Shown one piece after another: positions 33,780 to 45,013 of a stretch of DNA of 64,000 nt. The notes under the pieces were generated by a model. It was not told where the DNA came from and did not search any database. It saw only the letters and a program-made list of their open reading frames with translations. The stretch is taken from positions 62,001-126,000 of the forward strand of contig NW_020194675.1 in the NCBI RefSeq assembly GCF_002865645.1. Direction: 5' to 3'. The number at the start of each line of letters is the position of its first letter. Position 1 is the stretch's first letter. The stretch comes from Hyaloscypha bicolor E. Lineage: Eukaryota; Ascomycota; Leotiomycetes; Helotiales; Hyaloscyphaceae. Made by a program: the position numbers and the translations under genes.

Positions 33780-36057
33780 ATGAATTCTGCTTCCTCAAAC
33801 ACGTCCACAGCTGGCGGGAAATCGGTCAACGTCTCCTCGTCCCATTCGCCTCTTCATCAGCAGCAGAGTCAGGTTGTATCTCCAACCTTCGAATCGCGCC
33901 GTTCTGCTGGTCACTCAGTGCCAGCCCATTCTACCCCGTCTCCCAGGAACAATCAGGGAAATCGGAGGCAGCACAAGAACTCCAGGAAGCCGAGACTCGC
34001 GGATGAGGATGCAATGGCGGAATCCGTAAGCTAAATCCCATGTTTGATGACTTTGTTGTACCACGATGGCTGGACACATTCAAGTTCTCAATGTCTTCAA
34101 CAGTCCAAACATTGACTGGCACAACCAGGGAGTCATGAGAAATGCCAACAGCCGCCGAGGCCAGACCTCAATCACTCACCTTATGAACTTTACCCTCCCA
34201 CCTCGACCGCAAGACCACCGAAATACCTTAGGACGAGGTACAAGGAGGGGCAATATCTATGGGATTGGATCTGGCCATCATTCAAGTGACAAAGCCCGGT
34301 ACATTCATGCCAACTACAGGTTCATTGTCAAGCCCAACGGAGATTACAAGGCGCAAGCAATCAACGCTGACCAGCATTTGGATTGGAATGATGTTCTACA
34401 AATTCTTGCTTCTTCTGTATCTCAAGAGTCTTCGTGTCCGATTTGTCTCTCCCACCCGGTTGCACCACGCATGGCAAAATGTGGTCACATCTTCTGCCTA
34501 CCATGCCTCATTCGATACATGCATTCGACTGACGACACCAATTCGATCCCCGAAAAGAAAGCTCGCTGGAAGAAATGTCCGATATGTTGGGATACCGTGT
34601 ATATATCCGACACCAGACCTGTGAGGTGGTACACAGGCCAAGAAGGGGTTCCGCCACGGGAGGGTGACGATGTGGTATTAAGGCTAGTCATGCGTGAACC
34701 TGGAAGCACGCTAGCATTGCCACGCGATGGTGCTGAAGTTCCCTCGAAGTCTGAAGACATCCCCTGGTATTTTGCTGCAGAGGTTATGGATTATGCTCGA
34801 ATCATGAAAGGCAGTGAAGAGTATATGATGGAGCAATATGACTCCGAGATCAAAGAAATCCAGCATCAGGAGAATGAAGACGAGTTGATGTTTGGGGAGG
34901 AGCCGGAGTGGACGAGAAAGGCTGTCAACGCGGTGAACGAGGCGAAGGAGAGGATAAAAGGAATTGGCGACCCACCAGCTGCTGCCAAGCAGCCAACGGA
35001 GAGGAAGCCCAAGAGACCACCAATCCAATTTACGACTACTGAAGAGGATGTTCCCGAGATATATTTCGTTCAACATGCATCCAAGTCTGGATTGAATCTG
35101 CCTAATGGATTTTCCACGCACGGGACACCAGAAGTCATATCTGACCAGCTAACGGACGACTCAACCACCAGTCAGCCATCACCAGCAACTGAACCTAAGC
35201 CAATACCTCCTCGCCCTCGGTCAGTGCATCCACGCTCGAACCACAACGAGGCTCATCATCCTGACTCGCCGTACTATTTCTATCAAGCTTTACTTCACTA
35301 CTACCTCGCCCCGTTAGATATCCGAATTCTGAAGTCCGCTTTTGGTAACTTTGCTTCGTTTCCTTCAACACTTCTTCCTCGCGTTGAGCGTGTTTCCACT
35401 GGCCATATAATGGATGATGAATTACGAAAACGAACCAAGTACCTGTCTCACCTTCCCTACGGCTGCGAAGTCGGTTTCCTTGAATGCAACTGGACCGATG
35501 TCGTTTCTCCGGAGGTCTTAAAGCCATTCAAAGATGAGATTGAGAAGAGGCGAAAGCGCAATAGAGATAAAGAGACTCGTGAAGAGAGAGATAGACTGCG
35601 TGCAGAGAAGGCAGAAGACGATGCCCGCTGGGCGACTGCAAGAAGGAAACGACCCAGCATTCCCTCAGAGAGTTTTTCTGGAGATGACTTCCATCCTTTG
35701 GTACCATCTTCCCTTGAAGCCAACAATGCATCACCGCCTTGGCCTGACCGCCAAGGTTCGGTGTTCGCATCACTGGCGTCGCCGTCCACGAGCCCAAGTG
35801 CGCCCAGAACTGTCTGGGGCACCACCCTGATCACGCCACCATCCCCAGACGTCCATCCTCAGCAGCCAGAACACGACGGCGATGATGGCTGGCTGCAATC
35901 TTGGGAGCAAGAACTGCTCGCAGAGAATGAGCTGATCGCCCAAGTAGCAGCCACTTCTCTGAATGGACAAAGTAGTGCTGCCACCCCAGGCCAGGGGAAA
36001 AAGAAGAAAGCAAAGAAGATTACTCTCATGAGTACTACTGCTAGAAGAGCAGCTTGA
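33780..36057 (+). CDS. MAG2: RING finger protein of the MAG2/RNF10 family
   Basis: Two exons: 33780-34025 and 34129-36057; 724 aa. Splicing at ACAACCAG (34128) keeps the frame and gives DEDAMAESGVMRNANSRRGQ, which joins smoothly to the conserved TSITHLMNFTLPPRP. The C3HC4 RING (about 185-235) reads CPICLSHPV, CGHIFCLPC and KKCPIC. The family-specific region after it (YYFYQALLHYYLAPLDIRIL, LSHLPYGCEVGFLECNW) is also seen, then a basic coiled-coil segment and a disordered tail ending in a Lys-rich stretch. Human RNF10 and yeast Mag2 are E3 ligases that ubiquitinate 40S ribosomal proteins on stalled initiating ribosomes; the same cytosolic role is inferred here. Confidence 0.92.
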
Positions 36058-37149
36058 AATTCAGGTCATGCATTGCTTGAATTGCATCGTAAATAGCGAG
36101 TTGGGAACTGAATTCGAATTTGCGTTTGGCTTAGAACAATACCTGCATGTACATCGTTTGAGCCTGAGATGATTGGCCTTCGGCCATGATGCGCCATGAT
36201 GCTTCCTTGTCTATACTGATAGCTTTGTTCAGACAGTTCTCAAAGCTTTCCGAGAGACGATTGATCCGTGGTCTATGTGTGCAATGTGGCATGGAAGTGA
36301 AAGTGTCAGCGCTTTCTCGTTTCCACCTGGTTCATCTCGGCGATTTCCTCCTTCACATTCCGGCCACCTTTCGATATCTTGACCTTTACCTCTGATACCG
36401 AGGCCTTCGATTCCCTAAGACAAATAAAGTTGACTCAGGTTGTCGTCCTTGCTTGTCTCGGCCAGGAAGAACCCCGCTCCTCCCCTCCCCCTCCTCTTCG
36501 CTATGCAGCAGAAGGATCCGTGCTCAGGCCAATCGACGTCGCGATGACAAGCCAAAGAATTTTCAACGCTCGGCCAGGCGATGCAACGATTTATGGGCGT
36601 CGGATGTAGACTCAATAACCCGAACAATATATATCCCCACGGTGGTTATCTCGTTTTTCGCGTTCTTACCTTTTTCTCACTCGCCCCTTTTTTTTTCAAA
36701 CTGAACCCACATTTTTGGAGTTGTCACACTCTTGCATATCTGTTTTCCCGCTACTTCGATTGATAGCCTATCCATTGAAGGTGACCCAGAAAGTGTTCGA
36801 AGCTTTGTTAACATCTCGTAGCACGGCATGGCACCAAAATCCTTCGGAGAGGAACCTGACGATGGGAGGACAGAAGTACGGCTAATCAAAATTCTGCTCA
36901 ATGCGCTATCGGCTAGGCGCGTAACTGTACCTCCAGGTGCAATTACGTGGCCGTCACCCCCACCCGGCTTTGAAAGGGGGGGATCTCAAGTGAGTGACTG
37001 TTCGGAAGAACATCAAGCCCCGTCATTGTCAGATCCGAGGCCAACCCTATTTCCACTGAAGTTGCCATCAGCAGCACGGCCCACTGGCAAACTACATCTG
37101 ACTTGGCTAAAACTCCTTGGATTCGAAGCTTAAATGGATCTGGCAATCG
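36058..37149. other. Intergenic with one unassigned open frame
   Basis: A 101-codon frame at 36828-37133 (MAPKSFGEEPDDGRTEV...) has protein-like composition and could be the first exon of the decayed gene that follows, but nothing links them with certainty. Confidence 0.35.
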
Positions 37150-38215
37150 AAGAAAGTCGGACCATCCTTCGGTTTGATTCACAGATAACACCATACTTTG
37201 GATGGTCATCATCAACAGAGGCAACCTAAACGTATTAGTGGCATACTGTCATATCTTGACGATTTCGACGCGTTTATGCGAGATGGCGGGGGACCTTTAC
37301 CACGTCCCCCGATTTCATGTATTCCCGGCACGAAGACGCATCCCTGGTGAGCGCCGTCCATTAAGACTGGCTGATGGTGTATCCTCGACTCAACCTCTTC
37401 GCAGCAGCCGTGGTGCAAGCCGTCGTCGTGGAAGTCGGACGAGGACGGCATCAGGTTCAATTGATAGGGGAGGAGGTGAAAGAGATGGTCCACTACGCGC
37501 TCCAGATCACCCTCCACGAAGTCGCCGTCTACCTCTTGCGTCTGTTAGACTTTTGACTTTGCTTCAGCACAAGGCTCGTCGGCACCAGACAAGGGGAAAG
37601 GTAAAGCAGGAACACGGATCGGTTTCAGCAAGAATTCGTCCACCATGTTCTCTCGGAATACCCAGAAACCTCACCACTTCACTTTCAGCGAATCCGTGAA
37701 TTCTGCATGGCCAGAACCTCTACCAGTACCATCATGTCAACTATTTTGTCAACAGCCTTAGATACCCCCGAATCAACCCTGTCTACCTCCTGGTATTGCC
37801 CCTACCATTCAACCTTCATCGTTAATGCTACCCAACAACATGATCTAGCAACTGCATCAAGGCCTGTTCACGCAAGACCAACAACATCACTCAGCGCCGT
37901 CTCAACTCTACTTCGCTTCGAACCTTTGCTCTACGACAGGCACTTCGAGCTCCCGGCCTTCTTCTCATTGGCCCGCGTCATCTCAATACGGCATCATGCA
38001 GGCTGTCTCCACCCCAAGTCAAAACTCCGCTCAGTTGCAGACTTCCGCTCGAACTAACAACTACAGCTTGAATTCCAGCATCTCAAACCTGACCTTCGAG
38101 TCCTCTCAAACTCGCCCATCACCGTTCGGCACTAGCAATCATAGCGCACCACCCCACGAAGCGCAACCGGAAGGATATCTACCGCAACCCAGATATGCCC
38201 TATGTCGGTGAGCAT
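37150..38215 (+). pseudogene. Decayed Gln/Ser/Pro-rich protein gene
   Basis: Protein-like segments occur in succession: KRISGILSYLDDFDAFMRDG and PLPRPPISCIPGTK; then an Arg/Ser-rich block (GASRRRGSRTRTASGSID); then SAQGSSAPDKGKGKAGTR and FSRNTQKPHHFTFSESVN. Further on come a Pro-rich run (PPNQPCLPPGIAPTIQP) and QGLFTQDQQHHSAPSQLYF, then SNLTFESSQTRPSPFGTSN. In the last third the same frame is cut by two TAG codons sitting in Gln-rich context, the pattern produced by C-to-T change of CAG. At least one frameshift lies near 37550. The family is not recognised; the low-complexity Gln/Ser composition resembles transcription or RNA-binding regulators. Confidence 0.4.
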
Positions 38216-39331
38216 GACTTTAAGATGGTATTCGATAATATGGAGACGAAAATGCAGAGGGGACGATAAGTGGGAGGATTTGGTCGATTTTGATGTTCAT
38301 CCTGATCGTGGACCGGAATAGCAGTGAATGGAACCCATAAAATATAGTGGTTTTCAAGTGTCTCACACTTCACATTGTTTTGGGCTTTCCACTTCGCCTT
38401 TTAAGTGCAACTATGCTCTTCCTCTGTTTTCGCGTCATAAGATTTATTTTCAAGTGTGACAGATCCACCCGAGCGAAACTGGTAGTTCGGTGTCGAATGT
38501 AACTTCATTGAAGGTGCTGAAGGGTCGAAGGTCTAGATTTTTGCCGAGGTTAAGCCACATTTTAAGCGAGGTGGAAAGGGGGGCTGCTTACCACAGTTGA
38601 TCTGTTTCGTTGCATGTCGTAATTTTAGTGGGCCCAAGCGTCTCAGCTCTGGATTTACTTGAAGGGCCGATCTTTGGTGCCCATTAGAGAAGTATTCAGA
38701 ACTTACGGCGACATCATGCAGTTCTGAAAGTTCGGCTGCCTCCAGGGACAATTGCATCCCGTGAGAGAACCTGTCACCGAATCCAAGGGATTTTTTAACT
38801 CTCATCTGTTGGCTCCTCTTTTACTTCCCATCGTTTCGGTTTATCTCTCTTCCGAATTTGCCACCTTCGAATAGCCTTATGGCGAAGTTCTCCCCTGATT
38901 TTTGCATTTTGCCTAAGTAACGTTCCTTCATAAATTTTGGGTTTTGAACAATTAGGGCGCATCTTTTTACACCCTCAATCCAACGGTCTCTTATCATTGG
39001 CTACCGACCCCATGGACCAGACCTTAGTTTGAGACGTTGCGCGAGTGGCTTAATGGGCGTGTGTAACCTTGAGGCTTGGAACAGGGGAAATCATTCGCCG
39101 ACCTCCTCCAGCCATTCGTAAAGGATCACATGACCTTTTACAAATATGGACACCCTTTCCACTTCATTGGACGTCTTCCTGGAGAAGCCCTCCGAACTAC
39201 AAGAAAGAGAAATAGGCTCACGAGCCAGGATGCATGCTCGGCTCTTCTTCTCCTTGGTTAAATGCAAAGCCCCACCGCTCATCGCGATGCGATTTCAAGC
39301 CTCCCACCAACCTTCTAACCTCTCCGTAGTA
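38216..39331. other. Intergenic
   Basis: No supported gene. It should contain the promoter of the downstream four-TM gene. Confidence 0.45.
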
Positions 39332-40611
39332 ATGAATTTCCAATCGCGAGTTGCCATCTGCTGGATCCTGGTTTTCCTAAGCTTTCTACTTTCAATAATC
39401 GTCCTATATGCTGGAACAAAGCCAAACTTTCTCCCTGATGCCTCCCTTGTAAACGTAACTAGCCATCTTGCTAATTCTGGGAGCTCTAAGGCTTATCTCT
39501 ACTAATACCAGGACCTTAATGGGTTATGGGCACGGCGTCACGCGCCTTCGGCGCGCGACGGCATGCGGAGCGTATGCGTATACCTTGAGCGTGCGCGTGT
39601 GTTAAGGATATACTTTTTTAAGCAATTATAAGAGGCAAGAGAGGGACGTGCTTCTTGCCCACCTTTTGTGCGCGTGCCGGGGGCTAAAGAATAGCCGAAA
39701 AAGAAAGCCTTACTTTATGATAAAATTATAAAAATTAGCTTGCTAAGTACGGGGAAAGGGGGCTAGAAGGGGATTAAATTCTCAAGTGCATAAGCACCTT
39801 TGCCCAGAGAGGGTGCTTATGCATTCTAATTAGAGTTGGCCCCCTGTCATTACCGCTTTGGGCGTATACCCATGTTTTAGGAATGCTACGCGAGCAGAAC
39901 ATGGGTGTTGCAGGGATTTGCAGGGGCACATGTTTTTCTTTTCAACTCTTTCCTCCCATTCCTAAAGAACTCCACTAACAAAATCCCCAGGTCCAAGATC
40001 TCCAAAGAGGTCAATACCTCAACGTCTTCCACCCACGCTTCAGCATTGACCTCCGCAACCCTCTCCTAGACAGTACATACCAATGGGCAGAAATCTATTA
40101 CCTCTCCGTCTGTCAAGGCAACTACACCAGCGACGGCGCTAAGAAAGCCACATTCTGCTTCAAGAACTCATCGCCAGGAAATCTGTTCAACCTACAGCAC
40201 GCCTTCATTCCTTGGGTCGTGGGAGTCGCTTTCATGGGCCTTGATCTCCTCCTCTTGCTTCTCTTCTGCGGTGGAAGAGTCTACTAGAACTGCTGGATAA
40301 TGTTTCTCCCCTTCGTACATCTCCCTCCCCCCTTCCCAAGTCTCGAAACAAGGTTAACAATCCGCAGTGCGCACTCATTCCTCTTGCAATTGGTGGTGCT
40401 CTCGGGACAGTATTCTCGTTCACGGAATACGAGTTTTCTAAAGGAGGTTCCCTGTTCATCCCGTTAACGTGGACGGCTGTTGGGGGCGCTGTTCGTGGGT
40501 CTTGTGGTACATAGCTTCGAGTACGGGTTGCAGAAGTTCACGCCGAGTGGAGACATTATTGTGGCGAAGCATAAGTCAGATAAGACACCTTGGGTGTCGT
40601 ACAATCCGTGA
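39332..40611 (+). pseudogene. SUR7/PalI-like four-helix membrane protein, frameshifted near the C-terminus
   Basis: Exons 39332-39454, 39991-40278 and 40368-40611. Exon 1 encodes an N-terminal helix (ICWILVFLSFLLSIIVLYAG) and PNFLPDASLVN. Exon 2 has an extracellular loop with two Cys (YYLSVCQGNYTSDGAKKATF) and helix 2 (FIPWVVGVAFMGLDLLLLLL). Exon 3 has helix 3 (CALIPLAIGGALGTVFSF) and helix 4. The topology and early loop resemble fungal SUR7/PalI proteins, which organise cortical patches or sense pH. In exon 3 a run of five G (40482-40486) puts the frame out: one G fewer gives LFVGLVVHSFEYGLQKF and an end at VSYNP-stop (40611), whereas the frame as written stops after GGAVRGSCGT. This could be a real mutation or an assembly error. 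Intron 1 is 536 bp because it hosts repeat R1. Confidence 0.6.
39470..39930 (+). repeat. Dispersed repeat family R1, copy in an intron
   Basis: About 460 bp, matching in reverse complement the sequence at 44213-45013 and partly 25395-25610. It starts near GCTAATTCTGGGAGCTCTAA and ends near GCAGGGGCACA. Near its left end there is a GCGCCTTCGGCGC hairpin (a cUUCGg tetraloop if transcribed), followed by an alternating TA/CG tract. No coding capacity and no clear TIR or target duplication. It lies wholly inside intron 1 of the SUR7-like gene. Confidence 0.8.
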
Positions 40612-41395
40612 AGTGAAGACAAAGTTGCAATATGGTAGAGCGCCAGGTTTTAATGTCAATGCTGGGACCAGTTTTTTTCGTTAACATCGCATGCGGCATA
40701 AACTTTGATTAAAAATGAAATGTAGATTCGAAGAGAGTGTGACGCAGTGAAATAAACTTTGAAGTGTTCTGAGAGCCCAACATATGCCGAAGTCGCTTAA
40801 TAAAGGGGATGCGAGAATGAATTCCGATTATCAATGTCCCAAGTCGAACCCGTACATCGAGTTAGACTTAGAGAGGCACGCATATCATCCTTCTAGGTTT
40901 CCGAGATGACCGTGGAGTGAGGCTTTGATTCTACTATAAGTCGAGGGATTATTTGGGGGGGGGGGGGGGCGGGGCGGATTCTAAATTGTCCCAAGTTGAC
41001 TTAAGGCATTAGGAATTAAGTGCCAATTTTTCTGACCACCACGAGACACCTTGATAATTCCGTTGGCTTGGAAGCCGACGCGTGCCAATAGATACATTCA
41101 AAACACCGAGGATAGTTTTTGAACAGTTCTGAATTTTAAACAGATCTTTGATCTTCATATACACATCCACTACTCAATAGTGGGGTATATGGTCCCTAAT
41201 GAATGATGGGTATCTTATGTTGTTAATGAATGACTCTTCCATGTCCCCAAACCCCTTTTCAACTCCAACCCTAAACCAGAAATTGAGCAAGAACTCCCCT
41301 CCACTTTCAAACCCCCGGAACTTTCACTGGGCAGAAAACCAATTTAGAATGGTAGTGCCAGGATCTGGTTCCCATCTTACTCGAGCTAGGAACTC
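40612..41395. other. Intergenic with a G15 run
   Basis: A run of 15 G (40955-40969) is followed by CGGGGCGG. Both neighbours end toward this region. No gene supported. Confidence 0.6.
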
Positions 41396-42937
41396 CTACA
41401 ACTTGGCAACAGCGGCCGCGGTATCGACGGCGGCGGCGGCAGTCACTGTCTCTGTCTGGAGGATAAATTAACATGGATTCATTGAACAGGCTGAGAAAGG
41501 AATTCTTACCACTGTTGTTGGTGGTGGGCAGGTTGCAGCGGCCTTGTTAATGGTCAGTACTCAATCAATCAAATGGGAAGGCTTTTGAGTGGGGGGCCAT
41601 CTTACGGCAGCTGCATCGTCTGCAGAAGCTAAGCTAGCAACACTGGCGACGGATGCGGCCTGATACTATGTTAGAGGCTTGGGAGAACTCATGTACCGTT
41701 TGTACTTACGGAAGCTTTAGCTGCAGCTTTCGCGGCTTTACCTGCTCCGGCCTGTAATTGTTAGTTTTGATGTACTGTGCTTGGGAACTGATCCGGAAGG
41801 AAAGAATAGAAGATGGCGAACATACAGCGGCAGTTACAGCAGGCGGGGCCGCGGCAGCTGCGGCGGCCTAGAAATTTATATTAGTACAAGTTAGAATTTA
41901 GGAGAGTTGGGATTGCGTGAAACTCACGGCAGCGGAGGCTTTAGCAGCTTTTGCAGCCTGGGTTTAAATCAGTCCCGAATTTTTATGAAATTGTTCCAAT
42001 GACTGGTGGGTACTCACAGCTCCAGCGGCAGCTTTTCCAGCTCCAGCTCCAGCTCCAGCAGCCTATTTATGTCAATATTTTCATTGTACGCAAATTGCTT
42101 GAACGTTTTACTTACAGCAGCGGGAGGAGCGGCGGCGGCAGCAGCCTAAGCTGAAGTTAGTATTTGGCTTCAGTCTACGAAACTTGACAACCTACAGCAG
42201 CCTGTGACCAAAAAAATCAGTTTCTAGATATCTTCGTGGAGGGTAATGTGAGAACCTACAGCGGCAGCCTTTCCTCCACCAGCAGCCTTACCGGCACCGG
42301 CAGCCTAATTACACGTTAGCTTTCTCCCTTTTGCCTTAAAGGTTAAAGAGAAGGATAAAAGACAAAGACTCACGGCAGCAGCAGGGGCAACACCAGCAGC
42401 CTGGAGGAGAATTAGTGTCGGCCTTTGGGCACAATAACTGTGGACAAACTCACAGCAGCCTATACAATATTAGCTTTTCTGCAACGTTCGAAAGCACGGA
42501 ACAGAACTTACAGCACCCTTTCCGGCACCTTTAGCGGCGGGGGCAGCCTAGTTATAAGTAAATTCCAGCACGCTTCATCTTTGAGCCTTAAAGCATGACT
42601 TACAGCAGCTTGTGCTCCACCAGCAGCGGCCTGTTTCCTGTCAACATTGAGGTGAAGTGGCCGATGATTAGGGACTTACAGCACCGGCACCACCCTTTGC
42701 CCCACTAGCGGCTCCAGCTCCAGCGCCACCAGCTCCGGCCCCAGCGGCGCTTCCTGCTCCACCAGCGCCCCCTTTTTGTCTGCGTTCCAACTCTATATCT
42801 CTCGGATGAATCGATGTATCTGATCTTCGTGCGAGGTCGACAAGGGCAAGGCCATCATTCGGAACAGGAGAAGTGTTGACGATGAGGAGAGTCGAGAAGA
42901 TGAGGGCCAAAGAAGTGAGGGGGATGTTGAAAAGCAT
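41396..42937 (-). CDS. Secreted Ala/Gly-rich protein built from 15 exons, including two 6-nt microexons
   Basis: Exons (5' to 3'): 42937-42680, 42630-42604, 42547-42512, 42459-42454, 42400-42374, 42304-42260, 42201-42196, 42145-42116, 42062-42018, 41957-41928, 41867-41826, 41751-41710, 41659-41606, 41542-41510, 41455-41396. Every intron (49-74 bp) starts GT, ends AG and lies in phase 0; the spliced frame has no stop over 246 aa. Exon 1 carries a signal peptide (MLFNIPLTSLALIFSTLLIV), a propeptide and two dibasic Kex2-type sites (LARR, LERR), then GGAGGAGSAAGAGAGG. Exons 2-14 each begin with Ala (GCT/GCC) and encode Ala/Gly/Lys/Pro stretches such as AAPAAKGAGKGA and AAGAGKAAGGGKAAA. Exons 4 and 7 are just GCTGCT (Ala-Ala). 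The C-terminus is CPPPTTV then TETVTAAAAVDTAAAVAKL. Family not recognised. It is probably extracellular and could be structural, surface-active or an effector. Confidence 0.75.
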
Positions 42938-44212
42938 AGTGTCTATTGATTCGAAGATTTGAAATGATTTGGGTGTGGTTAAATAGTATTTAAGATGAAA
43001 GGTAAATAATAACGAATCAGACCTGCTGCTCAAGAAAACAAAATGAAGTGTATATTTTTCAAGTGCGTGCCGGACGAAGAACAGAAATGATTGCCACGGC
43101 AGAGGCAAGTTATATCTAAGATGGCCGAGAGTGCCTCCGACAGGACAATGACTGGATTTGAGAAGATTCCGAGAATCGAAACTGCCAAGTACTGCCAAAC
43201 GAGCCTTCCGTTTGAAAGGTCAGTTCTATATTACCTAAAATACTACCAAAGCACTTTTAAATAAGCTCACTGTTCCTCAAAATAGAGTATAACCATATTA
43301 CGAATAAGCTCAGTGCAGTTGTGGGGGACCTCCGATGGAATCCAATTGGAGCGAGCCTGTATGATCTCCCCCGAATGTTTGAGCCGTTTCAATCGGAGTG
43401 AAAATTCGGAGAACGATCTCAAATAGCATGTGGGGAAGATAAGATAAGATATGATTGGAACAATCTGGGCTGATCTCTCACAAACGTTTGGGCCATTTTC
43501 AACGATTCCCAAAACGAAAAGTTGAGACCAGATGGCAGCCTAAATATAGATGGAAACAGGCTCATCTGAAAAATGGGGAATGGGATTGGATTCTGTAGGT
43601 GTATTGATCGGACGTTAAGGGTTCCGGACGTGCATCAAACGAGATTTACCTCGAAATGGAGATCAGGGGTAGTAAGCGAGAACCCCCTGAATCCTGACCA
43701 TGTCACGTGGAGAGGTTGATTTGGTACTTTGTTCGTAACAAAACCATGCAGCAAACATGGTACTCTATCCACGGAGTCGGCGGTTTCCAACAGCACCCGA
43801 ACGGTTGGAAATTTGCGTGGCCCTAAATATGGGTTGTGAACTTGTGACTATTTGTCACCGGCCACACAGCCACTTTGCTTCCCTATTTCCTCCACGCATT
43901 CCCCTCTGGACTAGGAGTTGAAGCTGCGATGATAATACCCCCTGCCGAAGACACTGCTTCCATATCTGCATCTTGAAACATGAGCCATGATCTTGGCTGT
44001 GAGAGGAAGCGCTGGCAGGTGGCGGATGATCTAACCAGTTCGCTAACTTCTGAATCCCTTGGCCCATCACCCCCTTTATTCAGCCATCAGACGCCGCAGC
44101 CTGGCCGGCCCATACTTATGATCTCATGTTGGAGCATTTACTATTTCGTCCCTTGTGGGTCGTCTGCTTTCATTCATTCATTCATTCAGAAAACTAATAG
44201 ATATAAAAACAG
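42938..44212. other. Intergenic
   Basis: Promoter side of the microexon gene. A short (TTCA)n repeat lies at 44170-44190. No gene supported. Confidence 0.5.
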
Positions 44213-45013
44213 TGTGCCCCCTGCTAATCCCTGTAATATCCCTGTTTTGCTCGCATAGCATTCCTAAAACATGGGTATATGCCCAAAGGGGAAATGACAG
44301 GAGGCCAACTCTGATTAGAATGCATAAGTACCCTCTCTGGGTAAACCCTAGAACGGATACTCACATAATTGAGAATTAGATTTTCTTCTAGCCCCCTTCC
44401 CCCGCACTTCGCAAGCAAATTTTTATAATTTTATTATAAAGTAAGGCTTTCTTTTTCGGCTATTCTTTAGTTCCCGGTATATATACAAAAGGTAGGCAAG
44501 ACATATGTCCTTCTATCCCTTACTTGTAATTACTTAGGAAGTATATCCTTAAGGATATATATACGCTTCCTGTGACGGCTGGCGTAAGGGCATGATCTGT
44601 CAAGGACAGGATATCGGAAACAGGCACAAAACGAAGCTAAGCCGGAATTGCTTGGGCGGAACAATACTAAAGGTCGAGGCATCCTCCCTACTTTGTTCCA
44701 TAGCTTAGTATTTTCCAATACATGAGATTCTTTGAATTTTGAGCCTTCGTCCATTGCATTGATCTCGCCGTCACACTTCCTGTATTTAAGATATACGCAT
44801 ATATACGCTTCTATAAGGCGCCGAAGGCCGTATCCCTAGCCTGTTAAGGTCCTCGTATTAGTAGAGAATATAAATGTGCTTTATATATAGTTATGCCTCG
44901 TATACCGTACCCCATATGCCGTAAGGCGCCAAAGGCGCCGAACGGGGTGCCCCTAGCCTATTAAGGTCCTAATATTAGTAGAGAAATAAGCTTTAGAACT
45001 CCCAGAACTAGCG
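44213..45013 (-). repeat. Dispersed repeat family R1, copy with RIP-like decay and a nested LTR
   Basis: Read in reverse complement it follows the intronic copy from GTTCTGGGAGTTCTAAAGCT to TAGCAGGGGGCAC. Differences are mostly C-to-T and G-to-A: the copy's GTATATATACC stands where the intronic copy has GTGCGCGTGCC. The outer part (44780-45000) is duplicated, with two blocks containing TTAAGGTCCT...ATTAGTAGAGAA. The 205-bp solo LTR interrupts it. Confidence 0.8.
44571..44775. mobile_element. 205-bp solo LTR nested in repeat R1
   Basis: Starts TGTGACGGC and ends GCCGTCACA, a perfect 9-bp inverted repeat with TG...CA termini. CTTCC occurs on both sides (44566-44570 and 44776-44780) as a 5-bp target duplication. 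No internal retrotransposon region remains. The termini resemble those of the 15364-15611 LTR (TGTCACGGC), but the bodies do not align by eye. Confidence 0.85.

Noticed and set aside
38995..39075. tRNA-like stretch GTTGCGCGAGTGGCTTAATGG
   Set aside because: It resembles a tRNA D-arm/A box, but no acceptor-stem pairing, anticodon arm or GGTTCGAATCC-like T arm follows at a suitable distance.
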